Below, one piece after another: positions 45,373 to 54,615 of a DNA stretch of 64,000 bases; within the stretch, counting starts at the first letter, position 1; every line of letters begins with the position of its first letter. This DNA is from Ignavibacteria bacterium. Its GTDB lineage: Bacteria > Bacteroidota > Ignavibacteria > Kapaibacteriales > Kapaibacteriaceae. A program made the translations under genes and the position numbers. The notes beneath the pieces are model-generated. The model was given only the letters and a program-made list of their open reading frames with translations. It did not search any database and was not told the origin of the DNA. The DNA is taken from contig JADJIQ010000005.1 in assembly GCA_016707005.1 (NCBI GenBank), positions 806,001-870,000 of the forward strand. Reading direction: 5' to 3'.

Positions 45373-46207
45373 GCTGCTTCACGTGTACATCAAGTTGTGG
45401 AAACGGTATTCGAATGCCGTGCTCTGTGAAGGCCTCGTTGATCGCAAAGTTCAGTTCACTCCTCAGAACCATTGGCTTGTGAGACATTTCTCTGGTCCAC
45501 ACCCATAAGAAGAACTTCATTGCCGAGTCTCCAAACTCCTCAAAGATCACTACGGGAGGGGGCTCTGATAACACATAGGGCTTGGAGCCGGCCACTTGTA
45601 AGAGGACATCTCGTATGGTATTAGGATCGGTTCCATAGGCAACATTCACGGGGATACGGTAGCGCACGATCTCATCGTCGAGGGAGCGATTGATCACCGA
45701 TGAAGAGATAAAATGGGAGTTGGGGACGATAACAGAAACCCCCTCATTGGTTCGAACCGTGGTTGCTCTGATGGCGATCTCCACGATATCTCCCTCCATC
45801 CCATCAACTACAGCACGATCACCAAGTTTGACGGGACGTTCCAAGAGAATGAAGAGTCCGCTGACTACGTTGTTGACGATGTTCTGCAGTCCGAATCCAA
45901 TACCAACACTCAAAGCGCCAAAAACAAAGGCAAGTGCTCTCAGATTGATGCCGAGGAACTGGATCATCAACCAGATCAGTGCAAATCCGATCAGATAATT
46001 CGTGATCGTCAAGATCGAATTCGCAAGACCAACATTAATGCCGGGCCGTTTGGAAAGCTTCTTCACTACTGAGCGCCGAATGAACCGCAAAACAACAACA
46101 ACGACGATCACAAACGCCAGTGCTTCGGCAACGGCCATTAACGAGATCGACCCCTCGTTGTTGCTCACAACCGGCGTGGAAAAGAGGTAGGTGAATATGT
46201 CGTTCAT
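45362..46207 (-). CDS. small-conductance mechanosensitive channel (MscS family)
   Basis: 281 residues with three membrane helices at the N-terminus. The pore helix and beta domain follow: FGALSVGIGFGLQNIVNNVVSGLFILLERPVKLGD (in part SVGIGFGLQNIVNNVVSGL), VVDGMEGDIVEIAIRATTVRT, VIVPNSHFISSSVINRS. It opens under membrane tension to release solutes. A close paralogue is at 54709-55572. The C-terminus ends FPQLDVHVKQPIS, which is useful for comparison with the repeat-extended end of that paralogue. Confidence 0.93.
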   Translation of the reverse strand: MNDIFTYLFSTPVVSNNEGSISLMAVAEALAFVIVVVVVLRFIRRSVVKKLSKRPGINVGLANSILTITNYLIGFALIWLMIQFLGINLRALAFVFGALSVGIGFGLQNIVNNVVSGLFILLERPVKLGDRAVVDGMEGDIVEIAIRATTVRTNEGVSVIVPNSHFISSSVINRSLDDEIVRYRIPVNVAYGTDPNTIRDVLLQVAGSKPYVLSEPPPVVIFEEFGDSAMKFFLWVWTREMSHKPMVLRSELNFAINEAFTEHGIRIPFPQLDVHVKQPIS

Positions 46208-46279
46208 TGAAACCCCAGCATGAATGCGCTATTATTGTGTTCCAACACCTTTCATCACATCCTACTCCAGGAATAGCAT

Positions 46280-47116
46280 ATGAAGAAGATCCTCGTACTG
46301 ATACTGGCAGCAATGATGAGCCTTCCCCTTGCAGCTCAAGATCTGAAATTACCGTCATTGAGTCCAACAAGCACTATTACACAAGAGTTCTCAACGTCGA
46401 AGACAGAGATCGTGTATAGCAGGCCTTCCATGCGCGGTCGGACAGTCTTTGGCGACCTTGTGCCGTACAACGTTGTGTGGCGTACTGGTGCCAATGCAGC
46501 TACGAAGATCACCTTTGGAGAAGATGTAGAGATCGGTGGAACAACAGTGAAGGCCGGCTCATACTCGTTCTACTCCATCCCGGGCGCTTCGGAATGGGAG
46601 ATCATCCTTAACAAGAACACCGGGAACTGGGGCGCAATGGGCTATGACACGAAGGACGACGTTGTCCGCATGAAGGTGAAGCCAACTACACTTCCAACAA
46701 CTGTTGAGACCTTCACGATCAACATTGGCAACATCACGTTCTCTTCGTGCACCATCGACCTAGCTTGGGAGCGCACGCACGTGAGTGTTCCGGTGAAGGC
46801 GAACAATCAAGAGCGACTTAAGACCAACATCGAAAAAGCCATCAATAATCCTACGATCCCGTATCAACAAGCAGCCACATACTACTTCGAGACCAATCAG
46901 AATCTCGACAAAGCCCTCGAATACGCAACGAAGGCTGCGGACAACAATCCAAAGGCTTACTGGCTCTTCATGCTCAAGGCTCGTGTCGCTGCTAAACTTG
47001 GCAAGAACGATGTTGCACGTGATGCCGCCACGAAGACCATGGAAGTTGCCAAGGGAACACCGGGTGAAGCCGAATACAACAAGTACGCACAAGACCTCAT
47101 CAAAACGCTGAAGTAA
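46280..47116 (+). CDS. exported DUF2911 protein with C-terminal helical repeats
   Basis: 278 residues; signal peptide MKKILVLILAAMMSLPLAA. The DUF2911 domain (residues about 25-170) has RPSMRGRTVFGDLVPYNVVW, RTGANAATKITF, GSYSFYSIPG and WEIILNKNTGNWG. The C-terminal third looks like TPR helices (AATYYFETNQNLDKALEYAT, KAYWLFMLKARVAAKLG). Common in Bacteroidota; function unknown. Its TAA overlaps the ATG of the PIG-L gene by one base. Confidence 0.88.
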   Translation: MKKILVLILAAMMSLPLAAQDLKLPSLSPTSTITQEFSTSKTEIVYSRPSMRGRTVFGDLVPYNVVWRTGANAATKITFGEDVEIGGTTVKAGSYSFYSIPGASEWEIILNKNTGNWGAMGYDTKDDVVRMKVKPTTLPTTVETFTINIGNITFSSCTIDLAWERTHVSVPVKANNQERLKTNIEKAINNPTIPYQQAATYYFETNQNLDKALEYATKAADNNPKAYWLFMLKARVAAKLGKNDVARDAATKTMEVAKGTPGEAEYNKYAQDLIKTLK

Positions 47117-49581
47117 TGTCCAGACTGCCCCTTGCTCTGCTCGCCCTGATCGTAACATTCGTTACGATGGCTGCGCAACCCATACGTCCCAAGCAATCAA
47201 CACGCATCTATGGTGATCTGCAGCGACTTCGCTCGTTAACGAGTGTTCTCTATGTAGCTGCCCACCCGGATGACGAGAACACGCGACTTCTCTCGTGGCT
47301 TGCAACTGGACGTCACATCCGTACTGCCTATCTGTCCATCACCAGGGGTGATGGCGGACAGAACATTATCGGAAGTGAGCAAGGGGCTTCTCTTGGACTC
47401 ATTCGCACATACGAACTACTCGAAGCACGCAAGCTTGATGGCGCGGGTCAATATTTTGCCCGCGCCATCGACTTCGGCTTTTCGAAGAATCCGGAAGAGA
47501 CCTTTCGGCAGTGGGATTCGATCATCCTGATCGCAGATGCGGTGCGCACCATTCGGCAATTCCGTCCGGACGTTGTGATCTGTCGATTTCCAAAGGACAG
47601 CATGGCCGGTCACGGTCAGCATTCTGCTTCTGCGATCATCGCTGAACGCGCGATCGAATACTGCAATGGAACTCTCGAGGTTTCAGCAGCAGAAGCAGAC
47701 ATTATAGAAGAGCAGCTGCAGGGAACTACACCGTGGAAGCCAACGCGGCTTCTCTTCAATGCCTTTCGTTTTGGCAACCGCAGCACGGTTCGTGATGGAA
47801 TGTTCAAGCTTGAGGTAGGTCAATACGATCCGCTCATCGGCATGGGCTATGGTGAACTCGCCGGTATAAGCCGGAGCATTCACCGCAGTCAAGGCGCCGG
47901 TACGCCGAGCACTCCGGGTGTTCAGCCGGAGTTCTTCGCAACGATCGCCGGACCGGAACCGAAGGTGAGCCTCTTCGACGGCATCGACACCACGTGGTCA
48001 CGCGTAGGGCGCGCCGACATCGGCAAGGCCATCGACGCCGTTATTCAATCCTTCGATATGCTTCATCCGGAGCGCTCGCTCGAAGCACTGCTTCGCATTC
48101 GAACGATGATCCGGTCCGTGAATGACGTCGAGTGGCGCTCACTGAAGACAAGTGAAGTGGAATCGATCATCGCATCCTGCATCGGCCTCTCTGCTGAGGT
48201 CACAACGAACGTTCCAATTGCCGTTGCCGGAGACTCCTTGCGGACAACGTTGCGGATCACAACGCGCGCGGGCTCTACGCTGCAACTCGTTTCTGCCCGC
48301 TGGCCTGACGGCGCAGAGCGCGGCAGTGTTATGCTCCCGAATGATTCTCTCGTGACCCTTGATGTAGCAACCCGTATTCCCGACAACGTACCCGTGACGC
48401 AGCCATACTGGCTAACAACCGAGTCGAGCAGGAATCTCTTCACCTTCACGATCGCATCGCCCCTTGACAAGAGGATCCTACCGATACATGGTTCTTCCTA
48501 CGCGGTAGTAGCGGTGATCGGCATTGGAAGCGATTCGCTTAACGTACGGCTCCCCGTGAGCTTCAAGAAGCTTGATCCGCTCCGTGGAGATGTGATCGAC
48601 GTGCTGCGAATTGTGCCACCGGTAAGTGTTGAACCAACGCAGCTCGTGGAGACATCGTCAGACGCTCGTGTGCGGATACGTGCATACAAGCCCGTGAGCA
48701 ATGCTCGGCTTGTGGTTAGCGGCGACAAAGGCAGCAAGCCCACAGAGATCCGCGACATTTCCATTCGAGCCAACACCGACACATTGATAACGATACCAAT
48801 ACCAATGAATGCTGGTACAAAACTCAGCGTAGGGTTAGAGCTCAATGGTGTTGTTTATGATCGTCAAGTGAAGGCTATTACCTACGACCATCTTCCAACC
48901 GTTCAATACACCACACCTGCCCGCATATCTATTCCTGACGAACGTGGTGTTAAGATCGAAGCAAAACGCATAGCCTACATCGCCGGTGCCGGTGAATATG
49001 CACCCGAGTTCTTGCGAGGCCTAGGCGTTGTGGTAGATGAGATCGATGATGCCACAATCCTGCGCACCGATGAACTCCTCACCTATGATGCAGTGCTTGT
49101 AGGGATCCGAGCAATCAATGTGCGGAAGAGTATGCAGTACCTGATGCCAGCGTTGCTCACCTATGTAGAGCGTGGTGGTACGTTGGTGATGCAGTACAAT
49201 ACCACACAGGATATGTCGACCAAACAACTCGGTCCGTACCCCATGCCCCTTGCCAACAAACGCGTAACAGAAGAGGACGCTGAGGTTACGATCCTCAAGC
49301 CCGACCACCCGCTGTTGAATGTGCCAAACAAGATCACCACCGATGATTTCAACGGATGGGTACAAGAGCGTGGATTGTACTTCCCGAACGAGTACGACCA
49401 GCGATATGAGTCTGTCCTTTCCATGCACGATGCGAATGAGCAGCCCCTTACCGGATCCCTTCTCTACGCAAAGGTTGGGAAGGGGCATTACATCTCGTGC
49501 TCGTTGTCGTTGTTCAGAGAGCTTCCAGCCGGTGTTTCCGGTGCGATGCGACTCTTTGCCAATCTTGTCTCGATGAAGTGA
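47116..49581 (+). CDS. large secreted PIG-L (LmbE) family deacetylase
   Basis: 821 residues with signal peptide (MSRLPLALLALIVTFVTMAA). N-terminal PIG-L domain with the zinc site AAHPDDENTRLLSW, then TRGDGGQNIIGSEQGASLG, and FPKDSMAGHGQHSASAI with the third His. The rest includes beta-sandwich modules and a C-terminal glutamine-amidotransferase-like region (LLTYDAVLVGIRAINV, GGTLVMQYNT, PDHPLLNVPNKITTDDF). The family removes N-acetyl groups from sugars; the substrate here is unknown. Start overlaps the DUF2911 stop; end overlaps a tiny membrane ORF. Confidence 0.9.
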   Translation: MSRLPLALLALIVTFVTMAAQPIRPKQSTRIYGDLQRLRSLTSVLYVAAHPDDENTRLLSWLATGRHIRTAYLSITRGDGGQNIIGSEQGASLGLIRTYELLEARKLDGAGQYFARAIDFGFSKNPEETFRQWDSIILIADAVRTIRQFRPDVVICRFPKDSMAGHGQHSASAIIAERAIEYCNGTLEVSAAEADIIEEQLQGTTPWKPTRLLFNAFRFGNRSTVRDGMFKLEVGQYDPLIGMGYGELAGISRSIHRSQGAGTPSTPGVQPEFFATIAGPEPKVSLFDGIDTTWSRVGRADIGKAIDAVIQSFDMLHPERSLEALLRIRTMIRSVNDVEWRSLKTSEVESIIASCIGLSAEVTTNVPIAVAGDSLRTTLRITTRAGSTLQLVSARWPDGAERGSVMLPNDSLVTLDVATRIPDNVPVTQPYWLTTESSRNLFTFTIASPLDKRILPIHGSSYAVVAVIGIGSDSLNVRLPVSFKKLDPLRGDVIDVLRIVPPVSVEPTQLVETSSDARVRIRAYKPVSNARLVVSGDKGSKPTEIRDISIRANTDTLITIPIPMNAGTKLSVGLELNGVVYDRQVKAITYDHLPTVQYTTPARISIPDERGVKIEAKRIAYIAGAGEYAPEFLRGLGVVVDEIDDATILRTDELLTYDAVLVGIRAINVRKSMQYLMPALLTYVERGGTLVMQYNTTQDMSTKQLGPYPMPLANKRVTEEDAEVTILKPDHPLLNVPNKITTDDFNGWVQERGLYFPNEYDQRYESVLSMHDANEQPLTGSLLYAKVGKGHYISCSLSLFRELPAGVSGAMRLFANLVSMK

Positions 49582-49688
49582 CAGAGCAGAACGATCGGGC
49601 GCGATGGAGGCGGTGGTACGGAGCGGTGCTCCTGTTTCTTCTTGTGCAGATCGCAGTGTACGCTTGGTTCACTGAGGTGTGGCGATGA
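49578..49688 (+). CDS. 36-residue single-helix membrane protein, coupled to a symporter gene
   Basis: Begins with GTG at 49578 overlapping the PIG-L stop (GTGA) and ends with TGA overlapping the symporter ATG at 49685 (ATGA). It encodes VTEQNDRARWRRWYG followed by one hydrophobic helix AVLLFLLVQIAVYAWF and TEVWR. The tight overlaps on both sides and the positive-inside charge pattern support a real gene. Some SSS-family symporters have short partner proteins, so an accessory role is inferred. Confidence 0.65.
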   Translation: MTEQNDRARWRRWYGAVLLFLLVQIAVYAWFTEVWR

Positions 49689-51403
49689 GCGCCATCGACT
49701 GGGTGGTCTTTGGCTTAACGCTTTTCGGGATCCTCGGATATGGCATGTGGCGAGGGAGAGGTCAGCACGATGCCGACGCCTATCTCCGCGCAGACAGATC
49801 CCTTCCCTGGTATGTAGTGTTATTGGGAGTGATGGCTACACAGGCAAGCGCCATCACGTTTCTCAGCGCACCGGGTCAGGCCTTCACCGACGGAATGCGA
49901 TTTGTGCAGTACTACTTCGGTCTGCCCATCGCGATGGTTGTGATCTGTGTGACCTTCATACCCATCTTCCGCAAGCAGAACGTTTTTACGGCATACGAAT
50001 TCCTCGAGAAGCGGTTTGACAGGAAGACGCGAGTGGTAACAAGTATTCTGTTCCTGCTTTCGCGTGGATTGAGTACTGGTATCAGCATCTATGCTCCGAG
50101 TATCATTGTAGCGAGCATCATGGGGTGGAACATCTACCTCACGAACACCTTGGTTGGTGGATTGCTGCTGCTCTATACTGTGCGTGGTGGTGCAAGGGCA
50201 GTTGCACACACGCAGACGCTCATGTTTGGGATCATTCTTGCATCGATGGTGGTTGCAGCACTTGTGTTAGTGGGGTCGATGCCCAATGGTATGGGCTTTA
50301 CCGATGCACTTACCCTTGCCGGTGCGAGCGGATCGTTGAATGTGATCACCTTCTCGAGTGATCCTCATGATAAGTACAATCTCATCAGTGGATTAGTAGG
50401 GGGCTTCTTCCTTGCGCTGTCATATTTCGGTACGGATCAGAGTCAGGTCGGACGGTTCATCACCGGCAAGAACACCGACGAAAGCAGGCGCGGTCTTCTC
50501 CTCAATGGCATCGTGAAGATTCCAATGCAATTCGGCATCCTCTTCATCGGTGCCTTGTTGGTAGCATTATACTCCGTTGTGCCTAGCCCCATATTCTTTA
50601 ATGAGTCAGTGGTGGAGAAGGTGCGAACCGTGCAGTCGCAGCGGTATGAAGAGCTACAGAGCCAGTGGAGTGTGGCTAATGCTGAGCTTGCGAGGGCATC
50701 GAACGAACTTCTAACGGAGCGAAGGGGTAACGAGTTTGTTGCTGCGGCCACGTCGAGTACTGATACGTTCTTAAAGGCGAGGAATGAACTTCGCACACTG
50801 CGTGCCGAGTTCAAGGACCTTGTGAAGCAGCAGGGGATCGCTGAGAGCAGCGACACGAACTACATCTTCCTACACTTTGTGCGGACCATGCTACCGGTGG
50901 GATTGGTGGGGCTCATCTTTGCCGTTGTGATCTTGGCATCATGGGGGAGCATCAGCGCAGCGTTTCATTCATTGGCCACGGCAAGTCTCGTGGACCTGCA
51001 CTTATTGTTTGGAAGCCACAACGTTGGCGATGTTGGCACCGTGCACAAGGCCCGTCTCCACACCTTCATCTGGGGCATCTTCTGTATAGCCGTGAGTATG
51101 CTTGCTACGCGGATGGGGTCGCTCATTGAAGCCGTGAACATCTTAGGGAGTCTGTTCTACGGTCCCATCCTCGGCATCTTCCTCGTGGCCTTCTACATCA
51201 GGCGCGCACGGGGGACGATCGTCTTCATCGCCGCGATACTGGCTGAGGTTGTTGTGATCACGTGTTATGCCGTGGATGTTGTGAGTTTCTTGTGGTTGAA
51301 TGTGATCGGTGCGGGCGTGGTGGTGCTTGTGTGTCTTCCGGCGTCCCTCCGGGCGCCACGCCTCCGGGAACCGCTCCCTCCGGGAACCACTCCGGGAGAG
51401 TAA
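49685..51403 (+). CDS. sodium:solute symporter (SSS family) with coiled-coil insertion
   Basis: 572 residues from ATG at 49685; a GTG at 49679 is an alternative. About 13 membrane helices. SSS motifs are seen: RADRSLPWYVVLLGVMATQA, ITFLSAPGQAF, YEFLEKRFDRKTR, GGFFLALSYFGTDQSQVGRF. Between helices (about residues 300-385) lies an 80-residue soluble, heptad-like insert (VEKVRTVQSQRYEELQSQW, ELARASNELLTERRG), unusual for the family. The last residues (REPLPPGTTPGE) and the TAA stop are read from degenerate repeat sequence. The solute is unknown. Confidence 0.88.
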   Translation: MSAIDWVVFGLTLFGILGYGMWRGRGQHDADAYLRADRSLPWYVVLLGVMATQASAITFLSAPGQAFTDGMRFVQYYFGLPIAMVVICVTFIPIFRKQNVFTAYEFLEKRFDRKTRVVTSILFLLSRGLSTGISIYAPSIIVASIMGWNIYLTNTLVGGLLLLYTVRGGARAVAHTQTLMFGIILASMVVAALVLVGSMPNGMGFTDALTLAGASGSLNVITFSSDPHDKYNLISGLVGGFFLALSYFGTDQSQVGRFITGKNTDESRRGLLLNGIVKIPMQFGILFIGALLVALYSVVPSPIFFNESVVEKVRTVQSQRYEELQSQWSVANAELARASNELLTERRGNEFVAAATSSTDTFLKARNELRTLRAEFKDLVKQQGIAESSDTNYIFLHFVRTMLPVGLVGLIFAVVILASWGSISAAFHSLATASLVDLHLLFGSHNVGDVGTVHKARLHTFIWGIFCIAVSMLATRMGSLIEAVNILGSLFYGPILGIFLVAFYIRRARGTIVFIAAILAEVVVITCYAVDVVSFLWLNVIGAGVVVLVCLPASLRAPRLREPLPPGTTPGE

Positions 51404-51470
51404 GACTCCGGGAGTGACTCCGGGAGAGTAACACTCCGGGAGTGATGCCGGGAGAGTAAGACGCCGGGAG
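51388..51470. repeat. 28-bp hairpin repeat array 1 (3 units)
   Basis: Three units built of CTCCGGGAG, AGTAAGA (one AGTAACA), CTCCGGGAG, then TGA. Degenerate CTCCGGGAA copies extend leftward to about 51343 inside the symporter gene. The first unit supplies the symporter stop. Confidence 0.9.
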
Positions 51471-51495
51471 ATCGTTGTACGCGTACTTTTGTTCA

Positions 51496-51912
51496 ATGGA
51501 TATCAAACCAGGCAGCCCCATAGAGATCGCAGAGTCTCTGCAAGAGTATTGGTCCCCGCGGATCATCGCAGAAGTCGATGACGTCTATATCAAGGTCGCC
51601 AAAGTCAAGGGCGACTTCGTATGGCATCAACACGATGACGAAGACGAGTACTTCTATGTCCTCAGGGGAACATTCGTGATACAACTCGAGGGAGATGTAT
51701 TCACGCTTAGTGCCGGCGAGTCGGTGGTTATACCCAAGGGGACACGACACTGTCCGCGAGCGGATGAAGAGTGTCTGCTCATGGTTATTGAACGCAAGAC
51801 AACTCTACACACCGGGAATGTGAAGAGCGATCTAACCAAGAGCATCGACCAGCAATGGTCTCCCTCACGACTCCGGGAGAGTAGGACTCCGGGAGTGACT
51901 CCGGGAGAGTAA
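51496..51912 (+). CDS. cupin-domain protein
   Basis: 138 residues from ATG at 51496 (MDIKPGSPIEIAESL). A single small beta-barrel cupin: motif 1 WHQHDDEDEYFYVLRGTFVI with metal ligands His, His and Glu, and motif 2 ESVVIPKGTRHCPRADEE. Substrate unknown. The last 17 or so residues (SPSRLRESRTPGVTPGE) are encoded by repeat units of array 2, which also give the TAA stop; the native end was probably near SIDQQW. Confidence 0.88.
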   Translation: MDIKPGSPIEIAESLQEYWSPRIIAEVDDVYIKVAKVKGDFVWHQHDDEDEYFYVLRGTFVIQLEGDVFTLSAGESVVIPKGTRHCPRADEECLLMVIERKTTLHTGNVKSDLTKSIDQQWSPSRLRESRTPGVTPGE

Positions 51913-51993
51913 GACTCCGGGAGTGACTCCGGGAGAGTAAGACTCCGGGAGTGACACCGGGAGAGTAAGACTCCCGGCATGACTCCGGGAGTC
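51870..51993. repeat. 28-bp hairpin repeat array 2 (4 units)
   Basis: Four units between the cupin gene (+) and the YHYH gene (-). Three are of the direct-arm type (CTCCGGGAG on both sides of AGTAAGA or AGTAGGA) and the last has inverted arms (CCGGGAG, CTCCCGG) with a CATGA linker. Left edge is inside the cupin coding end; right edge forms the TGA stop of the minus-strand gene. Confidence 0.93.
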
Positions 51994-53197
51994 AGTGCTT
52001 CACGAAGACCTTCGTGATCTCCGTACCGGCCACATTCACTCTTGCATAATACGTCCCATCGGGGAGCGACGCAGTATCGATTCCGGCAGCAGAATTCTTC
52101 TGTGCGATCATCTCCCTGCCTTCTGCATTAAAGATGCGAATAGCGGTCACATGGTGTTCGATGTCGGAGGAGAGGAATCTGAGGGTCAAGACTGAGCGAA
52201 CCGGGTTCGGTGCGATCTCTATCTGTTCCATTATTGCGATCGGATCGCCCTCAATACCCGAGACAGTGCAGATCTGTGATGCGCTCGAGGTTGCGCACCC
52301 CATTTGAGGCGGACCAATCGTGAAGGCTTTATCAGGATAGCCGGAGAGACAGCGCGGTATAACGGGGTATGTTTCCGTCATCACATAATAATAAGTGCCG
52401 CTCGGATAATCTGGAGTGACACCGAATCTTCCGTTACATTCATCGAGCAGGCAATCGCCTTTCGTCAGGTATTCGTAGTCCTGTGTGTACGTGCCATCAT
52501 ACGCCCCGTTCGGTGCGGAGACTCCATCTCCCGGGCGCATTCCGTCCTTGAGTCTGTGGCATGACGTTGCATCGACGATGGTCTTTGACGCACCTGTCGG
52601 ATCTTCATACACATAGCGGTAATACATCGGAAAACCATCAGCGGCATACCCGATGATCGGAGAATGTGCCGTGGAAGAGACGTTAAGGGACTCGATGAAC
52701 TTCGTTGGACTGCCGTGATAGTGATACTTGCCTGTAGGCTGAACATGTGCCTGGTTCATATCCAATCCCAGCTTCACATTCGGTGACAAGGCGTTGAGGT
52801 TCCAAGAGCGGTTTAGTTGTCCTGTGCTCGTATTGCGAAAGAACTCGTTTGCGATCGGATCGAACTCCAGGCCATTGATACCCACACCGAACACCCAGAA
52901 TGGACAGCTCCCACTCCCTTGGTCAAGGATCGTTTTTGTAGGGGCTAGGCGTGGTTGAGAACACATCGTAAGAGTGATCCTCTGAGCCTTGATCGAGTTT
53001 GGGTTGCCAGGGTTAGGAAATGCACCTGTTTCGTGGTCAGGCAATGCGTTCGAATACACGGTTCGGATCGCCCCCTCAACAGAAATGCAGACCGCATTTG
53101 TTGTGGTGTTTGAGAAGACCGATGTTGGGTCGCATTGTGCTTGGGCGGAGAGTACTGTGGAGACAATAACCGCAATAGCAATGATGATGTGTTTCAT
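51992..53197 (-). CDS. secreted YHYH-domain protein with type IX sorting tail
   Basis: 401 residues; signal peptide MKHIIIAIAVIVSTVLSAQA. The YHYH family motif is in QPTGKYHYHGSPTKF, preceded by GVGINGLEFDPIANEFF and followed by GYAADGFPMYYRYVYE and NGAYDGTYTQDYEYL, all typical of PF14240. The C-terminus is a Por/type IX domain (IEIAPNPVRSVLTLRF, IRIFNAEGREMIA, LPDGTYYARV). The function of YHYH proteins is not established. It ends 6 bp into the array: its TGA is shared with a repeat unit. The gene at 53204 is just upstream. Confidence 0.9.
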   Translation of the reverse strand: MKHIIIAIAVIVSTVLSAQAQCDPTSVFSNTTTNAVCISVEGAIRTVYSNALPDHETGAFPNPGNPNSIKAQRITLTMCSQPRLAPTKTILDQGSGSCPFWVFGVGINGLEFDPIANEFFRNTSTGQLNRSWNLNALSPNVKLGLDMNQAHVQPTGKYHYHGSPTKFIESLNVSSTAHSPIIGYAADGFPMYYRYVYEDPTGASKTIVDATSCHRLKDGMRPGDGVSAPNGAYDGTYTQDYEYLTKGDCLLDECNGRFGVTPDYPSGTYYYVMTETYPVIPRCLSGYPDKAFTIGPPQMGCATSSASQICTVSGIEGDPIAIMEQIEIAPNPVRSVLTLRFLSSDIEHHVTAIRIFNAEGREMIAQKNSAAGIDTASLPDGTYYARVNVAGTEITKVFVKH

Positions 53198-53203
53198 TTC
53201 TTG

Positions 53204-53710
53204 TCAGAATGTGTGCGTGATGGAACGACGTCGATCGCTCATGCTGTAGGATACGTCGTCCTTGAGCAAGAACCGAACGATGTTTTCAAACTTCGGCTGA
53301 ACCGTTACAAAACATGTGTTCACGATAGTAATGGACTTAATCGAAGACAGATCGATATCACTAACGGAAAAGAGATAGACCTCATCGCTCTTGGTGTGTG
53401 CTGACGAAATGAACATCAAGGAAAGGGGCTTCCCATTCACAAATGCGTTGAAATGCGAGCGAATGTACTCGGCAGTACAGATGGTTTTGTCCTGTCCAGG
53501 GTCACACGCCTTAGCTACGGCGAGTACCGTTGTAAGGTCGTGCTCATGAATACGCACCTCCACGACCAATCCCTTCTGTTGAGGTCGCACAGTAAAATAC
53601 GCGCGATATCCGGCGTGTGATGAGGCGACCGTCTTCATCGTAAGGGTAAGTACCATCACGAGTGAGATGTGAAGGGTGCGCTTTAGCACGTATTCTCCTA
53701 TGGTCCGCAA
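53204..53710 (-). CDS. exported DUF6702-like small protein
   Basis: 168 residues with an N-terminal signal sequence (HISLVMVLTLTMKTVASSHA). One beta-rich domain: AYFTVRPQQKGLVVEVRIHEHDL, in part KGLVVEVRIHEHDL, NAFVNGKPLSLMF, and NIVRFLLKDDVSYSMS. This resembles the DUF6702 family of Bacteroidota; I am only moderately sure. It ends 6 bp before the YHYH gene, so the two are likely an operon. Confidence 0.65.
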   Translation of the reverse strand: MRTIGEYVLKRTLHISLVMVLTLTMKTVASSHAGYRAYFTVRPQQKGLVVEVRIHEHDLTTVLAVAKACDPGQDKTICTAEYIRSHFNAFVNGKPLSLMFISSAHTKSDEVYLFSVSDIDLSSIKSITIVNTCFVTVQPKFENIVRFLLKDDVSYSMSDRRRSITHTF

Positions 53711-53770
53711 ATGCCGAAATGAGAGATGACCGGCTGTGACGCTCCAGCATCCGAATGGTTTAACGGATCA

Positions 53771-53908
53771 TTCCGGGAGAGTAAGACTCCCGGCATCACT
53801 CCGGGAGAGTAAGACTCCCGGCATCACTCCGGGAGAGTAAGACTCCCGGCATCACTCCCGGTGAGTAAGACTCCCGGCATCACTCCCGGTGAGTAAGACT
53901 CCCGGTGT
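53771..53908. repeat. 28-bp hairpin repeat array 3 (5 units)
   Basis: Five units with inverted arms (CCGGGAG or CCCGGTG, then AGTAAGA, then CTCCCGG) and CATCACT linkers. Located in the divergent promoter space between the DUF6702-like and VIT1-like genes, only about 11 bp from the latter's start codon. Confidence 0.93.
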
Positions 53909-53919
53909 AACTTGTAACC

Positions 53920-54615
53920 ATGCGAACAAATCACATCGAGACACATCGCGCTCATCGCATAGGGTGGCTTCGCGCCTCCGTGCTCGGTGCCAATGACGGC
54001 GTAGTTTCCGTTTCCAGTCTTGTTGTTGGTGTTGCAGCAGGTGGTGCAACGTCGGAGGTGATACTTCTCACCGGAGTTGCCGGGCTCGTTGCCGGTGCTC
54101 TTTCAATGGCCGCTGGCGAATACATATCTGTCCAATCACAAGCCGACACGGAGAATGCTGATCTGGCTCGTGAACGCCAAGAACTTGCAAAAGAGCCTGA
54201 GAAGGAGCTTGAAGAGCTAACGGAAATCTATATCGGGCGCGGACTTGACCAGCCCCTTGCTAGACAGGTTGCGATCAAGCTAATGGAGGGTGATGCATTG
54301 ACGGCTCACGCTCGAGATGAGCTTGGGATCACCGAAGTCTTGCGCGCAAGACCTGTTCAAGCTGCGTTGGCTTCTGCGGCTGCCTTCTGTGTTGGTGCCG
54401 CTATTCCAATTCTCGGAACATTGTTTGCACCGTTAGATTCCGCAACCACCATCACAACCATAATAACGCTACTCAGTCTGACGGTTCTCGGTGCACTTGC
54501 GGCGTGGGCCGGCGGAGCTACTATATGGAAAGGGGCTCTACGAGTTACGTTCTGGGGTGCACTTGCAATGGCTGTGACTGCGGCCGTGGGACGTTTGTTT
54601 GGTGCGACCGTGTAG
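53920..54615 (+). CDS. VIT1/CCC1-family iron/manganese transporter
   Basis: 231 residues, five membrane helices. Family marks are WLRASVLGANDGVVSVSSLVVG, in part LGANDGVVSVSSLVVG, GLVAGALSMAAGEYISVQSQAD, and the cytoplasmic metal-binding helix (LEELTEIYIGRGLDQPLARQ). It moves Fe2+ or Mn2+ out of the cytoplasm, as in plant VIT1 and yeast CCC1. The native TAG stop at 54613 precedes array 4 with no gap. Confidence 0.93.
   Translation: MRTNHIETHRAHRIGWLRASVLGANDGVVSVSSLVVGVAAGGATSEVILLTGVAGLVAGALSMAAGEYISVQSQADTENADLARERQELAKEPEKELEELTEIYIGRGLDQPLARQVAIKLMEGDALTAHARDELGITEVLRARPVQAALASAAAFCVGAAIPILGTLFAPLDSATTITTIITLLSLTVLGALAAWAGGATIWKGALRVTFWGALAMAVTAAVGRLFGATV

Noticed and set aside
53771..53908. 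The 28-bp units as ordinary intrinsic terminators
   Set aside because: The hairpins are not followed by T-runs on either strand, occur in divergent promoter regions too, and are tandem up to ten times.
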